NCBI GenBank assembly: GCA_965221785.1
Contig: CBDCSR010000002.1
Span: 496,001 to 560,000 of the forward strand
Direction: 5' to 3'
From: BD2-11 sp965221785
GTDB taxonomy: Bacteria > Gemmatimonadota > Gemmatimonadetes > Longimicrobiales > Gaopeijiaceae
DNA length: 64,000 nt
Made by a program: the position numbers and the translations under genes. Below are positions 53,842 to 62,767 of the stretch, piece after piece (position 1 is the first letter of the stretch; every line of letters begins with the position of its first letter). The notes under the pieces are model-generated. The model made no database searches, was not told where the DNA came from, and saw only the letters and a program-made list of their open reading frames with translations.

Positions 53842-54921
53842 ACCTATCGCCTGGACGAACGGGTCACGGTCGAGCGCTTTAGCGAACCCTCGGTGCGCGG
53901 ATTCGCCGAAAACGTGCTGCGCGCGCTTGGCGCCAGCGCCGAGGAAGCCCGCATCAACGCCGACGGGGTCGTGACGGCGTCGCTCTGGTGGCATCCGGGA
54001 CAGCACCAGGGGCTGGAGAAGCTCTTTCGCTACGCGCGGCGCATGCGCAACGGGGGGATTCTGCCCGATGCACGGATGACGTGGGTGCGGGAGCGGCCCG
54101 CCGCGGCGCTTCTCGATGCAAACAAGGGACTCGGATATGTCGCCGCGCGCCGGGCCATGGACCGGGCCGTGGAGATGGCGCGGCGGGCAGGGGTTGCGAT
54201 GGCCGGCGTGCGGCACAGCAACCACTTCGGGATCGCCGGCTTTCACGCCCGGCGGGCGGCGGACGCGGGGCTGATCGGAATTTCGATGACGAACGCGGGC
54301 GCGGAGATGGCTCCATGGGGCGCCACCCGGCCCGTGCTGGGCACCAATCCCTGGGGCATGGCGGTTCCGAGGGCCGGCGGGCGCGACCCCATCGTCCTGG
54401 ACATGGCGCTCACCCAGTCCGGCAAGGGGATGATGCGCTGGCTCCGCCGCGCCGGTCTGCCGATGCCGGACCACTGGGCGCTCACGCCCGCGGGCGCGCG
54501 CACTACTGATCCCGACACGGCCATGAAGGGCCCTCTGCTCCCCATCGGCGACTACAAAGGCTACGGCCTCAGCCTCGTGACCGACATTCTCACGGGCGTG
54601 CTGACGGGGTCGCTGTTCGGGACGCAGGTATTCCAGGACGACGAGAACTACGACGTGGCCCATACCATGATCGCCATCGACATCGAGGCGTTCATGGAGC
54701 GAGGGGAGTTCGAGGACAGGCTCGAGCGGCTGATCGCGGATGTGCTCGGCGCACCGCCGATCGATCCGGACAAACCGGTTCAGCTCCCCGGGCAGGCGGA
54801 ACAGGAGCGCGCGCGGCATCGACTGAAGCACGGCATCCCGATGGACCCGAAGACGGTGGTGCGGCTGCGGGCGCTCGCCGAAGAGCTGGGGGTGCCGTTT
54901 TCGCTGGAGCCGGCGGCTTGA
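53839..54921 (+). CDS. Ldh2/MDH-family NAD(P)-dependent dehydrogenase, apparent ATC start
   Basis: This 360-residue protein belongs to the malate/L-sulfolactate/ureidoglycolate dehydrogenase (Ldh2) family. It has VRHSNHFG with the catalytic His, the nucleotide-binding GWALTP-like loop and DPDTAMKGPLLPIGDYKGYGL. The only start with a ribosome site is ATC 53839-53841 (AAGGAG, 7-base spacer); the sequence then runs ITYRLDER into the family N-terminus. A GTG at 53893 would remove conserved residues. It lies 23 bp after the VOC gene. Substrate not assigned. Confidence 0.85.
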   Translation: MTYRLDERVTVERFSEPSVRGFAENVLRALGASAEEARINADGVVTASLWWHPGQHQGLEKLFRYARRMRNGGILPDARMTWVRERPAAALLDANKGLGYVAARRAMDRAVEMARRAGVAMAGVRHSNHFGIAGFHARRAADAGLIGISMTNAGAEMAPWGATRPVLGTNPWGMAVPRAGGRDPIVLDMALTQSGKGMMRWLRRAGLPMPDHWALTPAGARTTDPDTAMKGPLLPIGDYKGYGLSLVTDILTGVLTGSLFGTQVFQDDENYDVAHTMIAIDIEAFMERGEFEDRLERLIADVLGAPPIDPDKPVQLPGQAEQERARHRLKHGIPMDPKTVVRLRALAEELGVPFSLEPAA

Positions 54922-54953
54922 GCAGCGTACAGGAACCATACGGGGAAGCGTAC

Positions 54954-55955
54954 ATGAGCAGTGAAACGCTGGTGATCGGGAGCGCGGAGGCGTCTCCCGG
55001 GACGATGACACGGGGCGTCATCCCGGTCGGATCGGACGTGGCCGCGGTCGCACGCGAGATTCCCATCCTGATATGCCGGGGCGCATCCGACGGCCCGATC
55101 CTCTGGATCAACGGCGCCACCCACGGGGACGAGCCGGAGGGGGCCCTCTCGATCTTCAAGCTGTTCGCGACGCTCGACGCCGCCAAAGTGCGCGGGACGG
55201 TGGTCGGGGTTCCCGCGATGAACGTCCCCGCGTTCGAGGCGGGCAAGCGCGGCGATCCGCTGGACACCTTCTCCTACGACATGAACCGCATCTACCCCGG
55301 ACGGGCGGGAGGCTATCCGACCGAGCGAGCGGCGTGGGCGCACTGGCAGGCCATGAAGGACGCCTGCGACCTTCAGATCGCGGTGCATTCGGGGGGAGAG
55401 CATTCCTATCTCGCGCACATGATCTTCGCCTCCGACAACCCGCCCAGCTTCGAGCTCGCGGCCGCGATGGGGCCGCAATGGGACCTGGTGTTCCGCAGCG
55501 GTGTGGGCGGCGCCAATCCTTCCTCGAAGATCGCGGAGCTGGGCAAGGCCGGGATCACGATCGAGCTTGGAGGAAACTGCCGCACGCTCACCTCCGACTT
55601 CCACGCCGTGGCCCAGGACCTGGCGGGCAGCTACCGCAACGTGATGTGCCACCACGGGATGATCGAGGGCGAGGCGCATTACGCGTCCAGTTGGCGCATG
55701 GGGCATCAGCAGGCGCTGCTGGCTCCGGCCTCCGGGATGTGGGTCGGGGAGCTGGACGTGCCCTTTGAGACGCCCATTCCGGCGGGTACGCCGTTGGGAC
55801 GGGTCTTCGATCTCTACGGCGATGAGCGTGCGGAAGTCGTGGCCCCGGAGGAGGGCGTGGTGTTCGGCCTACGCTCGCGCCCAGCGGTGATCGAGGGCGA
55901 GTGGTGCTGCTTCTATGGCATCATCGACGAGGTCAGGGACGACCTGCTGGGGTAG
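54954..55955 (+). CDS. Succinylglutamate desuccinylase/aspartoacylase-family zinc peptidase (M14-like)
   Basis: This 333-residue metalloenzyme carries the zinc pair His57-x2-Glu60 (ATHGDEPEG), His145 (VHSGGEH), the substrate Asn111-Arg112 (YDMNR) and catalytic Glu204 (IELGGN). It should deacylate an N-acyl amino acid in the cytoplasm. The ATG 54954 has GGGGAAG upstream; a TTG at 54918 is less likely. It follows the Ldh2-like gene by 32 bp, so the amidohydrolase, VOC, dehydrogenase and deacylase may form one catabolic operon. The low-GC cassette begins just after it. Confidence 0.88.
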   Translation: MSSETLVIGSAEASPGTMTRGVIPVGSDVAAVAREIPILICRGASDGPILWINGATHGDEPEGALSIFKLFATLDAAKVRGTVVGVPAMNVPAFEAGKRGDPLDTFSYDMNRIYPGRAGGYPTERAAWAHWQAMKDACDLQIAVHSGGEHSYLAHMIFASDNPPSFELAAAMGPQWDLVFRSGVGGANPSSKIAELGKAGITIELGGNCRTLTSDFHAVAQDLAGSYRNVMCHHGMIEGEAHYASSWRMGHQQALLAPASGMWVGELDVPFETPIPAGTPLGRVFDLYGDERAEVVAPEEGVVFGLRSRPAVIEGEWCCFYGIIDEVRDDLLG

Positions 55956-56053
55956 GAGATTTCTTTCTTGTATGCTGTCACTCGCTCCCCTCTGCTCTCT
56001 CACATCCACAGCTCTTCTCTTGGCCACCGCATTCTATACGACTGGAGCAACTC

Positions 56054-57151
56054 ATGTCTGGCTTAACGTCAACATCAATTCCGCCGTCCGACCTCTTGCT
56101 GGACCCAAACAACTATCGTTTTCAGACCGTCTCCGGTTTTCTCCGTGTGGAAGAGACTCGCTTCCACGAGCGCCGAGTGCAGGACACCGCCTTCGAGCGC
56201 CTCAAGAAGGGAGAAGCTCTCGTCGATCTGAAGCGTTCCATCATTCGAAACGGATACATGCCCATTGACCAGATTGTCGTACGCCCGTACAAGTATGTTG
56301 ACGGCAAGTATGTCGTCATCGAAGGAAATCGAAGAACCGCAGCGGTTCGGTGGATTTTGGAGGATCACGAGGCCGGTGTACTTATTCGACCGGATGTACT
56401 CGATAGCCTCGCCAACCTCCCGGCCGTCGTCGCGGAAGCAGAGGGAACTGACGAAGCTTTCCGTGCGAGTCTCATGGGAATAAGACACGTCTCAGGAATC
56501 AAGGAATGGGACGGCTATCAGAGAGCTCGGCTCATCGTAGAAATGCGCGATGCCCTTGAACTCGAAGCCCAAGAAACCTCGGAACGGCTAGGTCTCAGCG
56601 CTTACGAAGTAAACCGTCGCTATAGGGCTTTCAAGGCTCTGCAGCAATTTCAGAATGACGATGATTTTGGTGACCATGCTAGCGCCAACATGTATCCAAT
56701 CTTTCACGAAGCTGTGTCACTTCCGATAGTTCGCCGATGGCTTGGATGGAACGAGGAGTCGGTCCGGTTCGAGAATGACGATAACCGATATCTCTTCTAC
56801 GGATTGATTACTCCGTCGACCGATGATAGGGATCGCACAGTGCCACCGAAATTATCCACCTTTTCGCACGTTCGAGAGCTACGAATGATTTTGGCCAAGC
56901 CCCAAGCGAAAAACATTCTTTTGGACCCCCATAGAACCCTGCAAGAAGCCATCACGGTCGGTCACCAAGACGAGCTAGAGCGATCATGGACGGCCGACGT
57001 AAGTTCGGCGTTGGCGGCTCTTAAGAGAATGAGTATTGAGCAACTAAAGAACCTGACTTCCGACAACCAGCAATTATTGGAAGAATTGCAAGACTTGGTT
57101 GGGGAACGTCTGAAAGATCGTGCCGTGTTTGTTGCAAACACTAACGCATAG
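56054..57151 (+). CDS. ParB/Srx-domain protein (low-GC cassette, gene 1)
   Basis: Residues 1-100 of this 365-residue protein resemble a ParB/sulfiredoxin-like domain, including VVIEGNRRTAAVRW (GNRR 91-94, the nucleotide-binding motif). A helical middle (DGYQRARLIVEMR, then a possible HTH around 173-193) and a C-terminal coiled coil (LKRMSIEQLKNLTSDNQQLLEELQ) follow. It lacks a ParA partner or parS sites. Base composition is much lower in GC than neighbours. The ATG at 56054 follows TGGAGC. It is paired with a nuclease gene nine bases downstream. Likely role: DNA recognition or modification in a defence unit. Confidence 0.75.
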   Translation: MSGLTSTSIPPSDLLLDPNNYRFQTVSGFLRVEETRFHERRVQDTAFERLKKGEALVDLKRSIIRNGYMPIDQIVVRPYKYVDGKYVVIEGNRRTAAVRWILEDHEAGVLIRPDVLDSLANLPAVVAEAEGTDEAFRASLMGIRHVSGIKEWDGYQRARLIVEMRDALELEAQETSERLGLSAYEVNRRYRAFKALQQFQNDDDFGDHASANMYPIFHEAVSLPIVRRWLGWNEESVRFENDDNRYLFYGLITPSTDDRDRTVPPKLSTFSHVRELRMILAKPQAKNILLDPHRTLQEAITVGHQDELERSWTADVSSALAALKRMSIEQLKNLTSDNQQLLEELQDLVGERLKDRAVFVANTNA

Positions 57152-57160
57152 GTGCCATAG

Positions 57161-58030
57161 ATGCCTGCGGGTCCCGCTAGCGTCGTCCAGTATCTGCTCG
57201 TTAATCATCCTCTGACGGCTGAACCTCAGCGCCTACATGAGGCCATCGTTTCTGTAATCTTGGCACGCGAGTGGGAGTCCCATCCGAGCTTTGCCACGGA
57301 GCAAGCCGAAGAATGGGAGAGTGCTGTCGCACAACGACTTCGTAGAAATCTAAACGACCTTCAGGAAGTGGGACGTCCGGCAAGAATCTCGTTTAATTCC
57401 TCAGACCAGGAATTCGTCCAAGGTGCTTGCTTCGTCGAACCCCATGACTCCGCGATTGTACGAGAACAGAAGCAGCGCCGAACTGGTCTTGTGGGTTATT
57501 TGAAGCTCATTCATGGATTAGAACCGCAAGATTTCGAGCATCTTTGTTGTCGCCTACTGGAGCTATTTGGGGTAGCGTCGCCTCACCTCACTCGCCGTAC
57601 GGCAGACGACGGAATTGACTTCTATGGTAAGCTGCTTGGTGAGAGCGTTTTCTTTCCACACGATCTTGAACCGACGATCCAAAAGCAGCTTTCGATTTGG
57701 CTAGTTGGGCAAGCCAAACAATATATAAATACTCGGGCGGGTACTCCTGAGATCAGAGACTTGGTGGGCGCCGTCATGTTGGGAAGGGCAGGCGTGTTTT
57801 CCACCAACGCCTCTCCGGCTCGAAACCTGCACATTCGAGTTAGTGACCCAGTTTTTACAGTGCTAGTGACCGGAGGAATGTTCAGTGCGAGGGCCTGGAA
57901 GCTGATCCATCGGTCGGGTATCGTCGGAATAGACGGAGAATTGTTGGCGGCATTTTTGGCGGATCGGGAAGCAGGTCCTGGGGACTCGGATGCCAAGGCG
58001 TTCCGTCGGTGGCTTCGGGGATGCTCATGA
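57161..58030 (+). CDS. Mrr-like PD-(D/E)XK restriction endonuclease (low-GC cassette, gene 2)
   Basis: The N-terminal ~110 residues of this 289-residue protein are unclassified. Residues 117-200 resemble the Mrr_cat nuclease fold: Glu126 in the DFEHLCCRLL helix, DDGID (Asp153) and Q184-A-K186 form the PD-(D/E)XK site. The motif is Asp-Asp-Gly-Ile-Asp in place of the usual Gly-Gly-Ile-Asp. The C-terminal part (IHRSGIVGIDGELLAAF) is typical of Mrr proteins. It starts nine bases after the ParB-like gene. Expected role: cleavage of (modified or foreign) DNA. Confidence 0.78.
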   Translation: MPAGPASVVQYLLVNHPLTAEPQRLHEAIVSVILAREWESHPSFATEQAEEWESAVAQRLRRNLNDLQEVGRPARISFNSSDQEFVQGACFVEPHDSAIVREQKQRRTGLVGYLKLIHGLEPQDFEHLCCRLLELFGVASPHLTRRTADDGIDFYGKLLGESVFFPHDLEPTIQKQLSIWLVGQAKQYINTRAGTPEIRDLVGAVMLGRAGVFSTNASPARNLHIRVSDPVFTVLVTGGMFSARAWKLIHRSGIVGIDGELLAAFLADREAGPGDSDAKAFRRWLRGCS

Positions 58031-58071
58031 GGGGAACGCAGCCTTTCCGTAATCCGACACTCGTAAAGACC

Positions 58072-59220
58072 TTATGTTACGATCGCTGGCAGCGCCTGGA
58101 CGAATTCATCCACTTCATCCGCGGTGTTGTAGAAGTGCGGGCTCGCCCGAACCACGCCCGGACGGCTGTCCACGATGACTCCGCGGTCGGCGAGCTGTTT
58201 GACCGCGTCCGCCGGCGCTGGATGGCGCACCGGGACGATCGCCGAGCGCCTGTCCGCGTCGGCGGCGATCCGGGGAGAGAAGCCGGTCGCCCGGCAGCCG
58301 TCGATCAGGCGCTCGGTCAACGTCACGTTCCGGGCCCGAATCGCCCCGACGCCCACGTCGTCGATGATGTCCTGGCCGCCGAGCGCCGTGTGGACCGTGG
58401 CGAGCGCCGGGGTCCCCAGCTCGAAGCGGCGCGCGTCCGGATGGTAGCGGAATTCACCGGGGTTGAAGCGGAACTGGTCCTCTGTGGCGAACCAGCTCGT
58501 GATCCTGGGCTCGAGGGCCGGAATCAGGTCCTCGTGCACGTAAAGGTACGCGAGTCCCGGGCCTCCGCACAGCCACTTGAGCGGACCTGCCGTATAGAAG
58601 TCCACGCCGGTCGCTGGCAGGTCGACCGGAACCTGGCCCGCGCCCTGATATCCGTCGATGAGGCAATACGCGCCGGCCCGGTGCGCGATCTCCGCGATCG
58701 ACGCGAGGTCGAGGATGGCGCCGGTGGTGAAGAAGACGTGGCTGGTGGCGATGGCCAGGGTGCGCTCATCGACCGCGTCCTCGAACTGCTGCGGGTCGAC
58801 GGTAACGCCGTCCGGGCTCTCCAGCACGACCATCTCCACTCCGGGGCGCACCTTCCACTGGTACAGCAGCGTCGGAAAGTCGAGTTCGGTCGTGACGATG
58901 CGGTTGCGCTTCGACCAGTCCACGCTCTCGGAGATGACCGAGAGGCACGCGGAGGTGGAGGGCATGAGCGCGACGGTTCCCGCGGGGGCCGCGAAGAGGT
59001 CCGCGACGCGATGCCGCAGCTCCGCGAGCATCCCCCACCAGTGCTCGTACCACGCCGAGGCGCCCATGTCGTGCCAGCGGTCGAGGAAGTCCTGCAGGCG
59101 CTCCTCGGCGCGGGTCGAAAGGGCGCCCAGCGAGCAGGAATTCAGGTAGTTTCGGCGCTGGAGGATCGGGAAGGCGGCACGGATGTCGTCGAGGTTCACG
59201 CGGCCGGTCTCCGATCCCAC
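58072..59220 (-). CDS. Class V PLP aminotransferase (kynureninase-like)
   Basis: This 382-residue fold-type I enzyme has Schiff-base Lys215 (AGPLKW) and PLP-binding Asp189 (YCLIDGYQG). The arrangement NYLNSCSLGA at the N-terminus and the HVFFTTGAILD segment match the class V group that includes kynureninase, cysteine desulfurase and serine/isopenicillin epimerases. A kynureninase role is possible because tryptophan 2,3-dioxygenase is in the same window, but they are 13 kb apart and sequence alone does not decide. It is convergent with the low-GC cassette, 41 bp away. Confidence 0.85.
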   Translation of the reverse strand: MGSETGRVNLDDIRAAFPILQRRNYLNSCSLGALSTRAEERLQDFLDRWHDMGASAWYEHWWGMLAELRHRVADLFAAPAGTVALMPSTSACLSVISESVDWSKRNRIVTTELDFPTLLYQWKVRPGVEMVVLESPDGVTVDPQQFEDAVDERTLAIATSHVFFTTGAILDLASIAEIAHRAGAYCLIDGYQGAGQVPVDLPATGVDFYTAGPLKWLCGGPGLAYLYVHEDLIPALEPRITSWFATEDQFRFNPGEFRYHPDARRFELGTPALATVHTALGGQDIIDDVGVGAIRARNVTLTERLIDGCRATGFSPRIAADADRRSAIVPVRHPAPADAVKQLADRGVIVDSRPGVVRASPHFYNTADEVDEFVQALPAIVT

Positions 59221-59262
59221 GCAGGCTTCATGGGCCGGGAGAACACAGCGCCTCGCGCGCGT

Positions 59263-60660
59263 TTACGGCAGCGCGGCAGGGTCGATCCGCCACCGCTCCG
59301 CCAGCCGCCCCCTGCCCCGCTCCGCGACCGGCTCCCCGCGATCCACGATGATCTCGCCCCGGGAGAGCGTCCAGGTCGGGAAGCCGCTCACCCGCATCCC
59401 CTGGAAGGGACTGTAGTCGACGGCGGAGTGGAGTCTGGCGGCGTCGATCTCCGTCTCCGCCTCCGGGTCCACCACGATGACGTCCGCGTCGGCTCCGGCG
59501 TCCAGCGTGCCCTTGCGCGGGTACATGCCGAAGATGCGCGCCGGGTTGGTGGAGGCGAGCTCGACGAACCGCTGGGGCGAGAGCAGGCCGGTCGACACGC
59601 CGCCCGCAAACACCAGGGGCAGGCGGGTTTCGATCCCGGGCAGGCCGTTGGGGATGCGGGTGAAGTTGTCCCGCCCGGTGGTCTTCTGGTCGTGATAGCG
59701 GAAGGGGGCGTGGTCGGAGGACACCTGCTGGATCGAACCGGCCGCGAGGGCGTTCCAGAGGGCGTCGCGATGCTCCTCGGCCCGCATCGGGGGGCTGCAC
59801 ACGAACTTGGCGACCTCGAACCCACCGCAGGGGTCGTAGACGGTCTCGTCGAGCACCAGGTACTGCGGGCAGGTCTCGGCCACGACCGGCTCGCCGCGCT
59901 CGCGGGCGGCGGCCACGTGACCCGCCGCGCCCACCGAGGTGACGTGCGCGATGCACAGCGGCGCGTCGACAACCCCGGCCAGCATGATGGCGCGATGGGT
60001 CGCCTCCGCCTCCACTTCCGGCGGGCGGCTGGGGGCGTGGAATGCGGGACCGGTCTTTCCGGCGTCCAGATGCTGGTTGATCAGATACGTGACCGCGCAG
60101 TCGTTCTCGCAGTGGACCAGGACGATTCCGCCGTTGGCGCCGGTCGCCTCCAGCAGGCGCAACAGCCCGTCGTCGTTGACGATTTTGTCGCCGTACGTCA
60201 TGTAGACTTTGAAGGAGGGAAATCCTCCGTCGATCAACTCCGGCACTTCGTCGATGACATCGTCGCGAACATCCGTGACGATGGTGTGGAAGCCATAGTC
60301 GATGACGGCGTCGGGCGCGATTTCGCCGAGGCGCCGGTCACGTGCCAGCGCCAGCGTCTCGCCCCGGCGCTGCAGTGAGAAGTCGATGATGGTGGTGACG
60401 CCCCCGCACGCTCCGGCGACCGTGCCGGTAAAGAAGTCATCGGCGGTCTTGATGCCCAGGCGGTCGATGGGGTGGGCCAGGTGGGTGTGGGTGTCGATGC
60501 CCCCGGGCATGACCCAGTGTCCGGTCGCATCCAGGACCTCGCCATCGGTGGTCAGGTCGGGCCCGACTTCGGCAATCCGCCCGTCGCGGATCAGGACGTC
60601 GGCCGGCTCCATCCGGTCCGCGGTTACTACCGTGCCTCCGGCGATAAGTCGTTCGCTCAA
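59263..60660 (-). CDS. Dihydropyrimidinase/D-hydantoinase
   Basis: This 465-residue cyclic amidohydrolase has the binuclear metal site: IDTHTH (H58, H60), carboxylated Lys151 (FPSFKVYM), HCEND, HVTSVG and the catalytic Asp in SSDHAPF. It opens the ring of dihydropyrimidines or hydantoins in the cytoplasm, yielding N-carbamoyl amino acids. Length and motifs are typical. It lies 42 bp downstream-strand-wise from the class V enzyme and could feed a nitrogen-scavenging pathway with the amino-acid enzymes nearby. No carbamoylase is seen. Confidence 0.93.
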   Translation of the reverse strand: MSERLIAGGTVVTADRMEPADVLIRDGRIAEVGPDLTTDGEVLDATGHWVMPGGIDTHTHLAHPIDRLGIKTADDFFTGTVAGACGGVTTIIDFSLQRRGETLALARDRRLGEIAPDAVIDYGFHTIVTDVRDDVIDEVPELIDGGFPSFKVYMTYGDKIVNDDGLLRLLEATGANGGIVLVHCENDCAVTYLINQHLDAGKTGPAFHAPSRPPEVEAEATHRAIMLAGVVDAPLCIAHVTSVGAAGHVAAARERGEPVVAETCPQYLVLDETVYDPCGGFEVAKFVCSPPMRAEEHRDALWNALAAGSIQQVSSDHAPFRYHDQKTTGRDNFTRIPNGLPGIETRLPLVFAGGVSTGLLSPQRFVELASTNPARIFGMYPRKGTLDAGADADVIVVDPEAETEIDAARLHSAVDYSPFQGMRVSGFPTWTLSRGEIIVDRGEPVAERGRGRLAERWRIDPAALP

Positions 60661-60758
60661 CGCTTGCTCCTCTTTGTTGGCGACCCCCGAACCCGCGCAG
60701 TGCCTGGTCCGCGCGAGCCCGGGGGCCGGTCGGTTTCTCTCCGATGTCCGGGACAGCG

Positions 60759-61418
60759 CTACTCGGGCTGCGGAACGATGCGGATGTAGGGAAGCGGCTG
60801 CTCCCAGCCGTCAGGATACCTGGCCTCGGCGTCGTCGTTGGACACGGTGGGGAGGATGATCACGTCCTCGCCCTGTTCCCAATTGGCCGGCGTGGCCACC
60901 TGCTTGGTCGCCGTGAGCTGGCAGGAATCCAGAAGCCTGACAATCTCGGCGAAGTTCCGGCCCGTGCTCATGGGATAGGTGAGCGTGGCCTTGATCCTCT
61001 TGTCCGGCCCGATGATGAAGACGGACCGCGCCGTCGCGTTGTCGGCCGGAGTGCGGCCCTTGCATGTGTCGCCCGCGTCGGCCGGCAGCATGTCGTAGAG
61101 CTTGACCACGCTCAGCTCCGGGTCGCCCACGAGGGGATAGTTGATGGCGTGCCCGCCGAACGACGCGATGTCCTCCGACCAGGCATGATGGTCGCCGACC
61201 CCGTCGACGCTGATGCCCATGATCTTGCAGTTGCGCCGCGAAAACTCGTCCTTGAGCGCGGCCACGGTGCCCAGTTCGGTGGTGCAGACGGGCGTGAAAT
61301 CCTTGGGATGGGAAAAGAGGATCGCCCATCCGTTCCCGATCCAGTCGTGGAATCGGATGGTTCCTTCGGTGGTCTCGGCGGTGAAATCGGGTGCTTCGTC
61401 GTTGATTCGCAAGGTCAT
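60759..61418 (-). CDS. 1-Cys peroxiredoxin (Prx6-type)
   Basis: This 219-residue peroxidase reduces peroxides. The peroxidatic Cys45 lies in DFTPVCTTE, and the C-terminal arm (AEARYPDGW, LPYIRIVPQP) is of the Prx6 subfamily. There is no clear resolving cysteine in the usual place. The ATG 61416-61418 has AGGAGG five bases upstream; a longer frame upstream is not conserved. It sits between dihydropyrimidinase and aminotransferase genes on the same strand but is probably independently expressed. Confidence 0.92.
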   Translation of the reverse strand: MTLRINDEAPDFTAETTEGTIRFHDWIGNGWAILFSHPKDFTPVCTTELGTVAALKDEFSRRNCKIMGISVDGVGDHHAWSEDIASFGGHAINYPLVGDPELSVVKLYDMLPADAGDTCKGRTPADNATARSVFIIGPDKRIKATLTYPMSTGRNFAEIVRLLDSCQLTATKQVATPANWEQGEDVIILPTVSNDDAEARYPDGWEQPLPYIRIVPQPE

Positions 61419-61564
61419 GGGTCCTCCTGGCTCCGGTTCGGATGCGGGTTCCGGCAGGCTCACAAGGGTGAGCCGTCGAACCCGGACTACGCCAGACGCC
61501 GTCGCCGGTTCCCCACCGGAGCGCCCGGGTCATGCGCCGACCCGATCCGGCCTCCATGCGCGTT

Positions 61565-62767
61565 CTACAGGTTGCGGGCGAACTTCCGAATGCGGTTCAT
61601 CGACTCGAGGATGCGAGCCTCGGGACACAGGAGCGAGACCCGGACCCAGTTGCGCCATCTCTCGCCGAAGGAGGCCCCGGGAAACATCAGCACGCCCGCC
61701 TCGTCCAGGAGGCGGTAGCAGAAGTTCTCGGCGTCCATGCCGAAGCGCGAAACGTCGGCCCACATGAACAGGCCTCCCCCGTGCGGTCCGTGCGGGACGC
61801 CCAGGTCCGCGAAGCCGTCGATTAGCGCCTGGCGGCGGCGGCGATACCGCGCCAGATACTCCGGACGCGGATCCGGCTCGGCCTTGAGGGCTGCGAGGGC
61901 GGTGTATTGCGAGAACGCCGGACAGGGGCCCGAAGTCGTGCTCTTGATGGCCTCGACGGCGTCGATGAAGGCCGGCGGACCGATCAGGTAGCCGACTCGG
62001 AAACCGGTCATCGCGTAGGCTTTCGAGAACCCCGAAAGCACCACCGAGCGCCCGCGGGCGCCATCCGCGGCGAGCAGCGACAGGAAGGGCTCCTCCCGGA
62101 AGACCACGTCCTCGTAGATCTCGTCGGACACCACCACCATGTCGAGGTCGGCTGCGGCCCGTGCCAGATGGCGGATACCCTCCGGACCGACGCAAGCCCC
62201 GGTCGGGTTCGAGGGATTCACGAACACGAGCAGCTTGCACCCCTGCGCGTGCCGTCGGAGTTCGTCACTCTCGAGTTCGAAGGGCCGGTCGCCTCCGGTG
62301 GGGACGGGCACGATGTCACCGCCCGCGGTCCCGATCGCCTGGTCGTAGGAACTGTAGCGCGGGTCCTGGCAGGCGACGCGGTCGCCCGGATCGACGAGCG
62401 CCAGCATCGCGAGGAAGAGGCCCTCCTGGGCGCCGTTGGTGATGGCGATCTCGGTAGCGGGATCGACTTCCACGCCCTTCTCGCTGGCGTAGCGGCGGGC
62501 GATGCCCTCGCGCAGCGGGAGCAGGCCGCGCACCGGTCCTTCGTCCCATCCGGCTATCCCCTCGCCCATCGCGTCGGCGAAACGGGCCAGGCCGCCTTCG
62601 ACGATGTCCGGTCGGGTGTGGAGGTCGGGATCGCCGCGCCCCAGGGAAATCACGTTCTCTCTTTCGCGCGCGAGCGCCATCATCTTGTAGCGCAGGGAGG
62701 TGGCCGCCTCACCCTTGCGCAGCGAGGCGGAACCCGCGCGTTCCCGAGGTTTCATCGAGGCGCTCAT
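61565..62767 (-). CDS. Class I/II PLP aminotransferase (aspartate aminotransferase-like)
   Basis: This 400-residue enzyme has Schiff-base Lys249 (SGFSKAYAMTGFRVGY), Asp215 (VVVSDEIYED) and NPSNPTG at 184-190, the hallmarks of the aspartate/aromatic aminotransferase family. ATG 62765-62767 overlaps the stop of the lysine-less aminotransferase-like gene (ATGA), and that gene in turn overlaps the SDR gene. This three-gene chain suggests the products work together. The exact amino donor cannot be told from sequence. Confidence 0.92.
   Translation of the reverse strand: MSASMKPRERAGSASLRKGEAATSLRYKMMALARERENVISLGRGDPDLHTRPDIVEGGLARFADAMGEGIAGWDEGPVRGLLPLREGIARRYASEKGVEVDPATEIAITNGAQEGLFLAMLALVDPGDRVACQDPRYSSYDQAIGTAGGDIVPVPTGGDRPFELESDELRRHAQGCKLLVFVNPSNPTGACVGPEGIRHLARAAADLDMVVVSDEIYEDVVFREEPFLSLLAADGARGRSVVLSGFSKAYAMTGFRVGYLIGPPAFIDAVEAIKSTTSGPCPAFSQYTALAALKAEPDPRPEYLARYRRRRQALIDGFADLGVPHGPHGGGLFMWADVSRFGMDAENFCYRLLDEAGVLMFPGASFGERWRNWVRVSLLCPEARILESMNRIRKFARNL

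Noticed and set aside
56054..57151. The ParB-like gene as a chromosome or plasmid partition gene
   Set aside because: No ParA gene, no parS-like 16-bp repeats and no replication genes are present; the partner is a nuclease.
55956..58071. Direct repeats, att sites or transposase marking the ends of the low-GC cassette
   Set aside because: No convincing repeats were found by eye; only a 7-bp inverted match (TCCCCTC/GAGGGGA) near the two ends, which is expected by chance.
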